Shown here: positions 9,960 to 18,473 of the stretch, piece after piece
How the letters are laid out: each line of letters opens with the position of its first letter
Numbering within the stretch: position 1 is the stretch's first letter
NCBI GenBank assembly: GCA_039111535.1
Contig: JBCCIM010000047.1
Span: 1 to 34,930, forward strand
Length of the DNA stretch: 34,930 nucleotides
From: Bacteroidota bacterium
GTDB taxonomy: Bacteria > Bacteroidota > Rhodothermia > Rhodothermales > JAHQVL01
Direction: 5' to 3'
Program-made: the position numbers and the translations under genes
Notes under the pieces: model-generated
The model's input: the letters and a program-made list of their open reading frames with translations, nothing else
What the model was told of the DNA's origin: nothing
Databases searched by the model: none

Positions 9960-10747
9960 AGGTAGCGTTGACCATTGCAGGTAGTGACTCGGGCGGAGGG
10001 GCCGGCATCCAGGCGGATATCAAGTCGATGCAGGCAAACGGCGTATTTGCTACCTCGGTGATTACTGCTGTCACTGCGCAGAATACGCAGGCGGTTACTG
10101 CCGCGTATGACTTGCCGCTGGATATTATCGCCGCGCAGATCGACGCGGTGTTTGATGATTTTGAAGTAGCAGCGGTAAAAACGGGCATGTTATCCTCTGC
10201 AGCAATTATTCAACTGGTGGCGGAGAAGGTCGCGCAATGGCAGATGTCGCCGATGGTTGTTGACCCCGTTATGATTTCAACGAGTGGGTTTGCTTTGTTG
10301 CAAGAGGATGCGGTGGAAAACATGAAAACACTGCTGATCCCGAAAGCCACGCTTGTTACGCCGAACACCCATGAGGCGACGCATCTGACGGGGCTATCGA
10401 TTGCATCTGTAGCAGAAGCAGAAGCGGCTGCGAAAGCGATCTATGCAATGGGACCTGAGGCTGTATTGGTGAAGGGGGGGCATCTTGAGCAGGAAGAAGA
10501 GGCGGTTGATGTACTTTATGATGGGGAGGGCTTTACGTATTTCCGATCAGCGTTTATCGATACTCCGCATACGCACGGGACGGGGTGTACGTACGCGTCT
10601 GCTATTGCAGCAAATCTGGCGAAGGGGATGGGGTTGAAGCCGGCGATTGAGTCGGCCAAGGGGTACGTGACGGAGGCGATTCGGCATGGGTTGGCGATTG
10701 GCAAGGGGCATGGGCCGACGCACCATTTTTATTTTTTTTCCGATTGA
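9956..10747 (+). CDS. thiD: Hydroxymethylpyrimidine/phosphomethylpyrimidine kinase ThiD
   Basis: Phosphorylates HMP and then HMP-phosphate to HMP-pyrophosphate, the pyrimidine partner for thiamine phosphate synthesis. The 263-residue ribokinase-fold protein shows the ThiD signatures [22 protein letters not shown] (4-25), [16 protein letters not shown] (29-44), VKTGML (74-79), [12 protein letters not shown] (99-110), LVTPNTHEA (133-141), AVLVKGGHL, and the C-terminal catalytic segment [19 protein letters not shown]. Length is typical. The ATG overlaps the previous stop by 4 bp. Last gene of the operon; a strong hairpin follows. Confidence 0.95.
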   Translation: MKVALTIAGSDSGGGAGIQADIKSMQANGVFATSVITAVTAQNTQAVTAAYDLPLDIIAAQIDAVFDDFEVAAVKTGMLSSAAIIQLVAEKVAQWQMSPMVVDPVMISTSGFALLQEDAVENMKTLLIPKATLVTPNTHEATHLTGLSIASVAEAEAAAKAIYAMGPEAVLVKGGHLEQEEEAVDVLYDGEGFTYFRSAFIDTPHTHGTGCTYASAIAANLAKGMGLKPAIESAKGYVTEAIRHGLAIGKGHGPTHHFYFFSD

Positions 10748-10763
10748 AGGTATGTTTCCCCTC

Positions 10764-10801
10764 AAATATCCGTCGGGTTTTAGAAACCCAACGGATATTT
10801 T
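10764..10801. terminator. Strong hairpin between thiD and the RAYT transposase gene
   Basis: Arms AAATATCCGTCGGGTTT and AAACCCAACGGATATTT form a 17-bp stem with one mismatch and a 3-nt loop, followed by TTAAAA. It lies between convergent genes and probably ends transcription from both sides. Because it abuts a REP-type transposase gene, it could instead be a REP-like palindrome; a single copy cannot decide. Confidence 0.75.
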
Positions 10802-11391
10802 TAAAAGGGTTCCATATCGTCGAAAAAGCTGTCCGCTTCCACCTCGCGATGCAGTCGCGCAAAAGCCTGCTCATCGCCAAACAATCCCTGGTCTCCCAAA
10901 CGATAGGAACTGTACATCCAATCCTCCGGCCACGCTACAAACCCGTGGTGCACCGGATTCCAGTGGATGTAAGCCACAAGCTGGCGCATGTACGCATCAT
11001 CCACGACCTTTTTCCGCCGTACGCGTTCGATGAACAGCCGGCCCCTCCGGTTAAACCGTTTGTTGTAGGCCCTTGCGTACGCATTAAACCAGTTGCCCAA
11101 TTGCTGTCCGATCTGATTGCTGATAGCCTTGCTGTCAATACACGCTGTGAAGTCCGACTTACCTTCAAAGAAACCTTTCAACACCTCATAGGGCTTGATC
11201 TTGATCAGGAAATGAAAATGATTGGGCATCATGCAGTACGCATGGATGTCCATCATGCCCTGGGTATACCAGACGCAGCGATCCATGAAGTACCTGTAGT
11301 TCTCTGCCGTGCGAAACAGGTCTTCATCGCCAACAGCATGATTGTAGAGGTGATAACAGGCGTCGGGTTCAAAAGGGGCGAACTGTGACAT
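10801..11391 (-). CDS. REP-associated tyrosine transposase (RAYT, Y1/IS200-like fold)
   Basis: HUH single-strand DNA transposase-like protein of 196 residues, taking the ATG at 11391 (MSQFAPFEPDACYHLYNHAV). A longer frame to 11529 adds 46 residues with no family character. Features: YHLYNHAVGDEDLF near the N-terminus, MPNHFHFLIKI containing the HFH (HUH) metal motif, then the candidate nucleophile region NAYARAYNKRFNRRGRLF, and YIHWNPVHHGFV. These match the transposase_17/RAYT family, usually present as single domesticated copies linked to REP palindromes. It lies just upstream of tRNA-Arg and close to the border of the island. Confidence 0.85.
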   Translation of the reverse strand: MSQFAPFEPDACYHLYNHAVGDEDLFRTAENYRYFMDRCVWYTQGMMDIHAYCMMPNHFHFLIKIKPYEVLKGFFEGKSDFTACIDSKAISNQIGQQLGNWFNAYARAYNKRFNRRGRLFIERVRRKKVVDDAYMRQLVAYIHWNPVHHGFVAWPEDWMYSSYRLGDQGLFGDEQAFARLHREVEADSFFDDMEPF

Positions 11392-11552
11392 GGCTTTTCT
11401 TCCATGCACGACCTGCACGCAAGCTGTGTTGCATTTCGTATAAACAAGGGCCGGCAAAAAGAGCGGAATTAACTTATTGCCGTGGGAACGATTTAAACCA
11501 AGCCTGCGTTTATGCTCCCCTCGCTCCAAAAATGGGTATTTGCCCAGCAGCG

Positions 11553-11630
<78 letters not shown>

Positions 11631-11635
11631 TGACT

Positions 11636-11681
11636 AAAACCTGCTTGAATAGCCCTTTTTGGCTGATTTAAGCAGGTTTTT
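11636..11681 (+). terminator. Terminator of tRNA-Arg
   Basis: Outer arms AAAACCTGCTT and AAGCAGGTTTT enclose an inner AGCC-CTTTTT-GGCT hairpin, giving a long nearly continuous stem that ends in a T tract. It begins 7 nt after the tRNA. Confidence 0.85.
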
Positions 11682-12128
11682 CTGTTTGCACCATACCTGC
11701 ACTATGTGCGAAAATCTGAAATATTTATATATGTATAGGTATGTAAAGAAGGCAAATAGAAGGCGGAATTGCTTGCTTGGTCTGGTCACGCCTCCTCTTA
11801 AAACACCCCCCCTCCTGCTCCAAATAAAGCACCATGCAAAAGTGATATGCTGCCTAGTAGTCACGCAGCTTGATAGAGATGTCACCCTTGATAGACCACT
11901 TCAGGGCATACTCAGAGTAATGATTGCGGATTTGCGGCTTGGCTAGCTCTTACTGCTAGCACAGCCTGAGAATCTTGGTGGTTTGGGCTTTGGTCATTAA
12001 CCGGAGTTTTGATGTGCTTGGGTCCGGTTAGCTAAGTTAAGGCTGTGATGAGCTGTTTCAAATTTAAATAATACCAGCTTACTCGATCATCAATTGGATT
12101 ATCTGGAGAACATTAGGGGAAAGCCTCA
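11682..12128. other. Island left end, no gene recognised
   Basis: About 450 bp after the tRNA terminator with no convincing reading frame. It contains a C-rich tract near 11805-11820 and a small GCTAGC...GCTAGC hairpin near 11942-11960. I assign no function. Confidence 0.45.
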
Positions 12129-12395
12129 TCAAAAAAGGACGGGACGATCGTAACTGAATATAATCGAAGCTGTATCCCGTGCAATATCATTTCGCAATGA
12201 AGTTATTATTGAGTCTGCACTTTCTCCTCTCCTCTCTAAACTATCTATATAACTTTCAAGCCTTTCACTTTGCAGGACCATTAAGTCGCGGTACGCCCTC
12301 GCCTCATTTACAGCCTCAACAGCACTCTTTTCCTTCAGAAGCTGTATCTGAGCCTCCAATGCATCAATACGCGCATCATTGAGCTTCGTTGCCAC
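12129..12395 (-). CDS. Small coiled-coil protein, unknown function
   Basis: 88 residues starting with GTG. Most of the sequence is heptad-like and highly charged (ARIDALEAQIQLLKEKSAVEAV, then SERLESYIDSLERRGESADSI), which predicts a long coiled coil. No family is recognised. No good Shine-Dalgarno sequence is near the GTG. The start lies inside the end of another 43-codon frame (12376-12507) in a different register, so the two may be coupled or may be one gene broken by a frameshift. Confidence 0.45.
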   Translation of the reverse strand: MATKLNDARIDALEAQIQLLKEKSAVEAVNEARAYRDLMVLQSERLESYIDSLERRGESADSIITSLRNDIARDTASIIFSYDRPVLF

Positions 12396-12507
12396 GATAA
12401 AAAGTGCGGATTCCTATTATCAATCCAAGATTTTTAATCAAGCCCACCCACCTCTCGATACTCTCAAACTTGGTAGGCTCCTTTGGTACGAGTTTGTCCA
12501 CGCTCAT
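12376..12507 (-). CDS. Very small ORF overlapping the coiled-coil ORF, possibly its true N-terminus
   Basis: A 43-codon frame from ATG 12507, translating to MSVDKLVPKEPTKFESIERW followed by the hydrophobic stretch VGLIKNLGLIIGI and ending RTFYRGNEAQ. It overlaps the 88-residue coiled-coil frame by 20 bp. Its composition is protein-like and the hydrophobic stretch could anchor a coiled-coil partner. A single-base indel near 12376-12395 would fuse the two into about 125 residues. It could be non-coding. Confidence 0.35.
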   Translation of the reverse strand: MSVDKLVPKEPTKFESIERWVGLIKNLGLIIGIRTFYRGNEAQ

Positions 12508-12744
12508 AAAACAGGGTATGCTTGTAATAACTAAGCTCTAATTATAACACTCCCCTGGATATAACAAAAGCCACCACCATACCAAGGCATCAATAATACC
12601 ACCTCTCCGCCCTCTCAAAGCACCACTGGGCAGCAGCAAGCAGCAAGTCACGAAAGAGCGTAAGTAATTGCGGGTACCAGTGTCCAGGGCGCATGGCTGT
12701 TTCTGGAATAGACGCACACCATGGTGTAGGCATAACCTCTAGTC
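12508..12744. other. Non-coding gap inside the island
   Basis: No reading frame or RNA structure that I can support lies between the small ORFs and the membrane-protein gene. Confidence 0.4.
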
Positions 12745-13254
12745 TCAGAAGCCAACGAATTTTTTCAAGAGATCGTATAGGACTTTCAGCCCTAGACCCT
12801 TAAGCGTAGCCTTGAGCGCCCGGCGCCAGTTGTAGGCAATAGCTGTCTTCAGGTGGACCCAGCGGTACTCTTTGACAACCTTTCTGACTGCTTTAGGATC
12901 GCCAGTGCTGTGGGCTTCTGCGAACTCGTCATAGTAGTCCCGAACTGATTGGTCATAGATATGGAGCTTGCCCAGTTTGCCATAGATCCATTTGGCTAGA
13001 GAGTCGCATTTAGGCCTAGTGAGTTGCTTCACTTGATTCCTAGATACTTTCTTTCCCTCACTATCCTCTGTTGGGCTAGAAAGAACTTCAATAGCTTTCG
13101 GCGCTAATACTGAGATAAAAACTGTTAGGAACAGAAGGGCATAATCAATCTCGCCGCGTTGAAAAAACCAAGCAGATAACAGCGTGCCAATGATAGGTAT
13201 TGTCCAATACGCCGCAATTGCCAGTTTCTTTAAAGATCTGTCACCTTTATGCAT
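12745..13254 (-). CDS. Small membrane protein in operon with PadR-like regulator, unknown function
   Basis: 169 residues from the ATG at 13254 (a GTG at 13257 is an alternative). Two N-terminal hydrophobic segments, IAAYWTIPIIGTLLSAWFF (about 12-30) and DYALLFLTVFISVLAPKAIEVL (about 37-58), are followed by a basic soluble domain with WIYGKLGKLHIYDQSVRDYYDEF and a C-terminal KATLKGLGLKVLYDLLKKF. No family is recognised. Its start overlaps the PadR stop by one base (TGATG), so the two are translationally coupled. Small membrane proteins co-transcribed with PadR-like regulators are common, and the regulator probably controls this gene. Confidence 0.7.
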   Translation of the reverse strand: MHKGDRSLKKLAIAAYWTIPIIGTLLSAWFFQRGEIDYALLFLTVFISVLAPKAIEVLSSPTEDSEGKKVSRNQVKQLTRPKCDSLAKWIYGKLGKLHIYDQSVRDYYDEFAEAHSTGDPKAVRKVVKEYRWVHLKTAIAYNWRRALKATLKGLGLKVLYDLLKKFVGF

Positions 13255-13565
13255 CACACCCTCCCCAGTTTAAGATTGCCCTGGACAGTAGAGACAAAGA
13301 TAGTCCACTGATCATATGCAGCAGATCCCTTGCCTGTGATCTTGTAGATTCTCAGCGGTGGCCTCGTGTCGCCTTCGGGAAGCTCTTCTTCTTCAGACTT
13401 GATGTACCCCTTCTCCTCCATCCGAAGCAGCGTCACGTACACAGTGCCTCGCTTCAGGCTGCCTTCTGATGCCTTGACCAGCTGCAGGCCATAGCCTTTC
13501 TGGTTCGCAATCAGAAAGCCTAGGATGAAGGCTTCTTTATTGGTAAGTGGTGAGATCAGTCCCAT
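13254..13565 (-). CDS. PadR-like winged-helix transcriptional regulator
   Basis: 103 residues. The pattern TNKEAFILGFLIANQKGYGLQLVKAS, then LKRGTVYVTLLRMEEKGYIKSEEEE, then a wing PPLRIYKITGKGSAAYDQW, matches the PadR winged helix: recognition helix in RGTVYVTLLRMEEKG and wing ending YKITGKG. PadR proteins are usually dimeric repressors of adjacent membrane or transport genes. It overlaps the downstream membrane-protein gene and is divergent from another membrane-protein gene. An inverted repeat directly upstream of its start is a candidate operator. Starts at ATG 13565. Confidence 0.85.
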   Translation of the reverse strand: MGLISPLTNKEAFILGFLIANQKGYGLQLVKASEGSLKRGTVYVTLLRMEEKGYIKSEEEELPEGDTRPPLRIYKITGKGSAAYDQWTIFVSTVQGNLKLGRV

Positions 13566-13573
13566 AGTTTATT

Positions 13574-13613
13574 AGTCTTACAATTTTATGACTTGTTTTA
13601 CATTTGTAAGACT
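13574..13613. promoter_or_regulatory. Candidate PadR operator in the divergent intergenic region
   Basis: Perfect 10-bp inverted repeat AGTCTTACAA (13574-13583) and TTGTAAGACT (13604-13613) separated by 20 bp. The arm centres are 30 bp apart, about three helical turns. It lies 9 bp upstream of the padR-like start. There is no T tract after it and no gene ends here, so an operator is more likely than a terminator. Confidence 0.6.
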
Positions 13614-13773
13614 TCTGAGTGGATAAGTTTCAGCTAAAACAATTTTAGTTGCCGCACGTGTTGATCTTCGCTATTTGACCATGCATGCCCATCTTCGCCT
13701 GTGCCGCCTAACAGTTGGCTTTAGAATATGCTTACGATGCGCTTATATTAGCAGTACTAGACTGTATCTAAAT

Positions 13774-14661
13774 ATGGAAGCTACTGCAGAAGGCGCAATC
13801 ACTATCGGAATATATCTCGGGTCCCTATACGGGCTCCTGAAGATCATTGATTGGGTCTTTGATCAGGATGACGTGATTAAAGAGAAGAGCAAGAAGCGCC
13901 TGGGGAATTGGCTGAGGAATGTGAAGGTCAAAGAGCCTTCTTCGGACTGGCGGGATGGCTTCGTCGCCATCTTTGACAAGTGGTTTGGCGAAAAGCATCT
14001 TAGTCTAAAATGTTTCTTTAGATCAGCATTAGTTACTGTAGCATTTTATGCTGTTGCCTGGGTCTTACTTTTCGCTCTTCCAAATGAGTATAATGTATTT
14101 GATGCGCGCTATATCAGATCGGACTATCCCATCTTAAAGATACTTAATGGTATTGGCATACCGGGTCTTTTGGTAGCTATAATTTCAGGCCTGTGGTTGA
14201 ATGTGTTCCCGGATTACATGTCACTTTTTGAAACTAGGATCCTTCTTAATTTTCTAAAGGGACGATCTTCTTTTTTGGTGATATCTTTTTTTCTGATCAT
14301 TGATTTTGTTCTGACTTTTGCAGCACTCGCTGTTAGTTGGCTCCTGTTCGACTTGGTAGTTTTTTACGAATTGAGGATAGATCAACTCATCGAGACGATT
14401 AGAGGATTTGAGGTCAGCAGCGAAGCAGGATATCATGAAACTAGCATATCGATCCTCACGACATTCTTTACCTCAATATGGATTTGGGTCTATTCTTTGG
14501 CCGCTATACTCGTTAAGCTTGTAGGTAAAACGCAATCAGGTTTACACTTCCTAAAAGTCCATCTTGATTTGGAAAACAAACCCTTCAAGTCTATCGGTAA
14601 GGTAATTCAGCTAATCGTGGTGATTGCCTATGCGGTCACGGGAGTGTTTTTGCTGATCTAG
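13774..14661 (+). CDS. Multi-pass membrane protein, unknown function
   Basis: 295 residues from the ATG at 13774 (MEATAEGAITIGIYLGSLYGLL). The frame is open upstream to 13675, but those 33 residues are Arg/Cys-rich and unlike a protein start. About five or six hydrophobic segments: one near the N-terminus, ALVTVAFYAVAWVLLFAL, GIPGLLVAIISGLWLNVF, SFLVISFFLIIDFVLTFAALAVSWLLF, TTFFTSIWIWVYSLAAILV, and the C-terminal VIQLIVVIAYAVTGVFLLI. A charged cytosolic linker (about 30-70) lies between the first two. I do not recognise a family. It is divergent from the PadR-membrane protein pair and shares their intergenic region. Confidence 0.75.
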   Translation: MEATAEGAITIGIYLGSLYGLLKIIDWVFDQDDVIKEKSKKRLGNWLRNVKVKEPSSDWRDGFVAIFDKWFGEKHLSLKCFFRSALVTVAFYAVAWVLLFALPNEYNVFDARYIRSDYPILKILNGIGIPGLLVAIISGLWLNVFPDYMSLFETRILLNFLKGRSSFLVISFFLIIDFVLTFAALAVSWLLFDLVVFYELRIDQLIETIRGFEVSSEAGYHETSISILTTFFTSIWIWVYSLAAILVKLVGKTQSGLHFLKVHLDLENKPFKSIGKVIQLIVVIAYAVTGVFLLI

Positions 14662-14802
14662 TCTCGTTTCTATCTCTCCTCATCCACCTACTGGAGGTGT
14701 AGTGTGGTATCACAGACCTTTAGGAGTTGTGGCCGATCAGGAGAAATTAGACAGGCTTAAGCGAAGGCGTGACCTCTCCAATAAAATAGTACTATTCAGT
14801 GA

Positions 14803-14831
14803 TTGACAGCCTGCGGGGGGATTGTTAGGAT
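14803..14831 (+). promoter_or_regulatory. Candidate sigma-70-type promoter of the HSDR_N gene
   Basis: TTGACA (14803-14808) and TAGGAT (14826-14831) are separated by exactly 17 bp, 40 bp upstream of the next start codon. The -35 is a perfect consensus and the -10 matches in 4 of 6 positions. Confidence 0.45.
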
Positions 14832-14870
14832 AGACAATTCATTTCTTAATCCTAGCACATCATATCTATC

Positions 14871-15653
14871 ATGTTTAAGATCCCCAAGCGAGTACTCGAT
14901 CGATTCCGCACCGAATTAAAGCGCTATGGCAAGGTAACAGCTAGCATCCGCTCTAGAGATGTATCTGAGGCAGATACTGTTACCGTGGTCAAGGACATGC
15001 TTGCCGATGTCTTTGGCTTTGACAAATACCTTGAGTTAACTAGTGAGCAGCAGATTCGAGGCACTTATTGCGACCTGGCTGTAAAGATTGATGGCAAGAT
15101 CAAGTACCTCATCGAGGTAAAGTCAGCAGGTACAGACCTCAACGAGAGCCACATCAGGCAGGCCATTAACTACGGGGCCAAAGAAGGAATTGAGTGGATA
15201 GTTCTGACTAATGGTATTTCCTGGCACCTCTACAGGCTTAAGTTTGCCCAGCCAATTGAGCATGAAGAGGTTTCCTTCTTCGACGCCACACAGATTGACC
15301 TGAAAAAGGAGGACGACCAGAAGAAGCTGTTCCTGCTTAGTAGGGAAGCCATCTCAGGGAATGCTATGGATGAATATCATAAGCACTCCCAGCTACTTAA
15401 CATGTACACTATAGCTCAGGTATTGATGACTGAGCCAGTAGTCAACGCAACTCGAAGAGAGTTTCGCAAGCTATTCCCTGACTTCAAGGTAGACAAAGAG
15501 GAGATAGCACAAATCATCTCTGAAGAGATACTCAAAAGAGAAGTGGCCGAGAGTGATAAGGCCCAGGATGCAGCCAAGAATGTCAAGAAAGCAGCGAAGA
15601 GTTTAGCAAGAAGACAAGCCAAGGCTGCGGCAGCTAAGGGGAGTGCTGGGTAG
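14871..15653 (+). CDS. Stand-alone type I restriction R-subunit N-terminal (HSDR_N) domain protein, PD-(D/E)XK nuclease fold
   Basis: 260 residues. The segment at about 28-125 matches the HSDR_N/RecB-like nuclease domain: E34 in the first helix, D68 in GTYCDLAVKIDG (64-75), E82-x-K84 in KYLIEVKSAG, and Q97 with Y101 in RQAINYGAKEG. That gives the D...ExK catalytic set plus the QxxxY motif, then IEWIVLTNGISWHLYRL. There is no helicase, specificity or methyltransferase subunit. After the domain come a helical region and a Lys/Ala-rich basic tail (from about 235). Such single-domain proteins are widespread in islands and often annotated as restriction-like. Function is unknown; DNA cleavage in a defence role is inferred only. 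Confidence 0.82.
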   Translation: MFKIPKRVLDRFRTELKRYGKVTASIRSRDVSEADTVTVVKDMLADVFGFDKYLELTSEQQIRGTYCDLAVKIDGKIKYLIEVKSAGTDLNESHIRQAINYGAKEGIEWIVLTNGISWHLYRLKFAQPIEHEEVSFFDATQIDLKKEDDQKKLFLLSREAISGNAMDEYHKHSQLLNMYTIAQVLMTEPVVNATRREFRKLFPDFKVDKEEIAQIISEEILKREVAESDKAQDAAKNVKKAAKSLARRQAKAAAAKGSAG

Positions 15654-15701
15654 CTGGGTGTCAGGGCAGCCTGGAGTTGCCCCGCTTAGACAGACACCTA
15701 G

Positions 15702-16560
<859 letters not shown>

Positions 16561-16580
<20 letters not shown>

Positions 16581-16854
16581 CGAGGGGCTTTCGTGAAGAT
16601 ACCCATAGCCTTTTTAGGATCTCATTCTCCTCCTTTATCCGCTTGAGTTCTCGTTTCAGCGTTGCCATTTCGTCATCTCGTGGTTTCCCCTTGCCGGGGA
16701 AGGCGTGCCCTTCTTCATGCTCTCGTTTCCAACGCCCCAGAACACTGGGGCTTATTCCCAAATCTCGGGCAGCCTGACTGATGTTGCCACGTTCCTTCGC
16801 TAGGCCTACGGCATCCTCTTTAAACTCTTTTGTGTATTCCCGTCTCGTTCGCAT
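16561..16854 (-). CDS. IS3 transposase OrfA (helix-turn-helix, HTH_Tnp_1)
   Basis: 97 residues: REYTKEFKEDAVGLAKERGNISQAARDLGISPSVLGRWKRE is the classic helix-turn-helix of IS3 OrfA, followed by a leucine-zipper-like LKRELKRIKEENEILKR. The family normally makes an OrfAB fusion by programmed frameshifting at an A-rich tract after ENEILKK. Here a run of five A lies at that place (CTAAAAAGG). Confidence 0.88.
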
Positions 16855-16948
16855 TGTATATCCTCGCTTGCGCTAAGATAGTGCTTTTCGAGGTGTCCAC
16901 TTTTGCGGGGTGGTTCCATAAGTCGTTGTGCCCCAAGGGTTTTCATTG

Positions 16949-17005
16949 GTGCCCCAATAGGCTACGGATCAGAAGGTCGGGACTTCGAATCTTCCCGGGC
17001 ACGCA
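16949..17005 (+). repeat. Putative attR: tRNA-Arg 3' half, with a possible remnant of the acceptor 5' strand
   Basis: 16962-17005 repeats the last 44 bp of the tRNA-Arg region with one change (GAG to GAC in the T stem). Just upstream, GTGCCC at 16949-16954 could pair with GGGCAC at 16996-17001, as the acceptor stem does. The D arm and the 5' half of the anticodon arm are missing, so it cannot be a working tRNA. It marks the right border of the island or a partly deleted tRNA copy. Confidence 0.78.
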
Positions 17006-17014
17006 AAACGGAAT

Positions 17015-17045
17015 TGGCTTCTACGATGTCGTAGAAGCCATTTTT
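17015..17045 (+). terminator. Terminator next to the tRNA 3' repeat
   Basis: Perfect 12-bp stem TGGCTTCTACGA/TCGTAGAAGCCA with a 2-nt loop and TTTTT tail, 10 bp after the tRNA 3' repeat. The spacing resembles that of a tRNA terminator, so it was probably the terminator of the resident tRNA-Arg gene before integration. Confidence 0.88.
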
Positions 17046-17237
17046 GTTGGCACTGACTTTCTGAGACGGTTTGATTTTTTGGCTTTTGATTGCATAACAC
17101 AAATATTTCATTGAAATCACTCGGACAGATATTCGACTACAGAAGTCAACGGCTAAAGGTAAATCGTGTTCACCAAAAAGGGATTGTTGATGACTCTTGT
17201 CTGCTTCAGCCCTTGTTGCCGTACATTAAAAACGAAC

Positions 17238-17552
17238 CTACCATTGGGCTTCCAATGCCTGTACCGGTCCTTCCATTTCTTTGACACTAAATTCAGCGAT
17301 TCGCTCGCGAAGTATTCGACGGAAACGACTAACATTGCGATTTCCCCAGACACCAATTGTTCTATCCGTCATCTCCGGACTTGGATCTTTTGGTGCACGC
17401 CAGATAACCCCACCTCCAAATAACTCACCAAACTCATCGGGTTTGATATAGCTAGTTGCCCAGTTCAGAGGAGCCTTGATCACAAGCGGTTGCGAGCGTT
17501 CGTCAACAAACCACTGCGCGTAAAATTGAAATAATATCATTAGATCGAACAC
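17238..17552 (-). CDS. Hypothetical protein, possibly a fragment
   Basis: 104-residue frame with protein-like composition (YAQWFVDERSQPLVIKAP, GELFGGGVIWRAPKDPSPEM, GVWGNRNVSRFRRILRERIAEFSVKEMEG). I recognise no family. It starts with a Met-rich hydrophobic run and could be the truncated C-terminal part of a longer gene. It stands alone next to the island border. Confidence 0.4.
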   Translation of the reverse strand: MFDLMILFQFYAQWFVDERSQPLVIKAPLNWATSYIKPDEFGELFGGGVIWRAPKDPSPEMTDRTIGVWGNRNVSRFRRILRERIAEFSVKEMEGPVQALEAQW

Positions 17553-17753
17553 TACCTTTTTATAGCACCTTTCTGCTCACATTTTTAGAGATTCGGATTC
17601 CGCTACCCGCTAAGAACTGGATCAAATTAAATACCATTCGATTACAGCTAGCAACACCCTCATACCTCTATTGAGTCAATTCAAATGCAGTGCTAGTTCG
17701 ATGAGATTAACCAGATTCGTATTCTGCCCCGGAGCGAGCATTCAGACTCAAAT
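17553..17753. other. Intergenic, nothing recognised
   Basis: AT-rich spacer between two doubtful minus-strand ORFs, with no structure I can support. Confidence 0.4.
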
Positions 17754-18026
17754 CTAAATTGATGTTGTAGGTTCTATACCGCCGCCGGGTATCGCATTGC
17801 GACGCTGTCTTATCGTCGACTTTCTACTACGCAAAGAATTAGGACGATAGTACTGGTTAGAACGAAAAGAATACGCTCCCTTGTTACCGTACATCTCCTT
17901 ATGCATCGAACGCCGGCGCTCTCTGATCAACGCACGAATTCTATGCTGCCTTATTGACCACGTGAGTACCAAAATCAACGGCAGAGCAAGAATTACTATA
18001 AACAGCACTGCGAGGTCTGGCAACAT
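17754..18026 (-). CDS. Small single-pass membrane protein, hypothetical
   Basis: 90 residues with an N-terminal transmembrane helix (LAVLFIVILALPLILVLTW, about 5-23) followed by a strongly basic tail (RIRALIRERRRSMHKEMYG and RSRKSTIRQRRN), giving a positive-inside, N-out topology. No family is recognised. The ATG at 18026 is not preceded by a clear ribosome binding site. Confidence 0.5.
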   Translation of the reverse strand: MLPDLAVLFIVILALPLILVLTWSIRQHRIRALIRERRRSMHKEMYGNKGAYSFRSNQYYRPNSLRSRKSTIRQRRNAIPGGGIEPTTSI

Positions 18027-18473
18027 CTTGCCTCTGTGTTTTCTGATGACATGAAGAACGGCATTCTACGAGAGTATAGCCAGCCTGGTTACTTTTTAAC
18101 TTCGTCACCTACCAGCAGTCTTGCCATCAGGACAGTCCAACAACTTCTTTCTTAATCCCGGCTGCGACTTTCTAAGGGTTTTTACGTCCTTCATAGCAGG
18201 GCCTTTCTTATTTTACTGCAGTTTGACATTTCTATAAACCCGCATCCTGGCTCCTTTTAAGTGGCAGTAGCAGGTTCACCACGCGCATCTCAGTACTCAG
18301 CTAATCCCAATTCTTGCGGCTTGTCGCACGTACAGTCCCGCTTGTCGCAAATTGCTTGCGGGCACTTATCCTCCTTCATATACTCCGTGAAATCAATGGT
18401 CCTATTGTAATCCTAATCAAGACTATTGCTGTCCAAGCATAGTGTTTGGTCACCTCTCTAACAAAGCAGGACA
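18027..18473. other. Intergenic region upstream of the TonB-dependent receptor
   Basis: No gene recognised. It contains a 10-bp direct repeat GCTTGTCGCA at 18319-18328 and 18340-18349, two helical turns apart. That could be a binding site for a regulator of the receptor gene, but this is only a guess. Confidence 0.35.

Noticed and set aside
10744..11388. Plus-strand frame of 214 codons
   Set aside because: It is the antisense shadow of the RAYT gene, which has clear family motifs.
11659..11946. 95-codon plus-strand frame after the tRNA terminator
   Set aside because: Composition is not protein-like, it overlaps the tRNA terminator, and it has no recognisable family.
13708..13725. Integron attC-like GCCTAACAGTTGGC
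   Set aside because: One half matches RYYYAAC, but no GTTRRRY partner at the right distance and no integron integrase.
13675..13773. 33-residue N-terminal extension of the island membrane protein
   Set aside because: Arg/Cys-rich and unlike a protein start; ATG 13774 begins a clean hydrophobic N-terminus.
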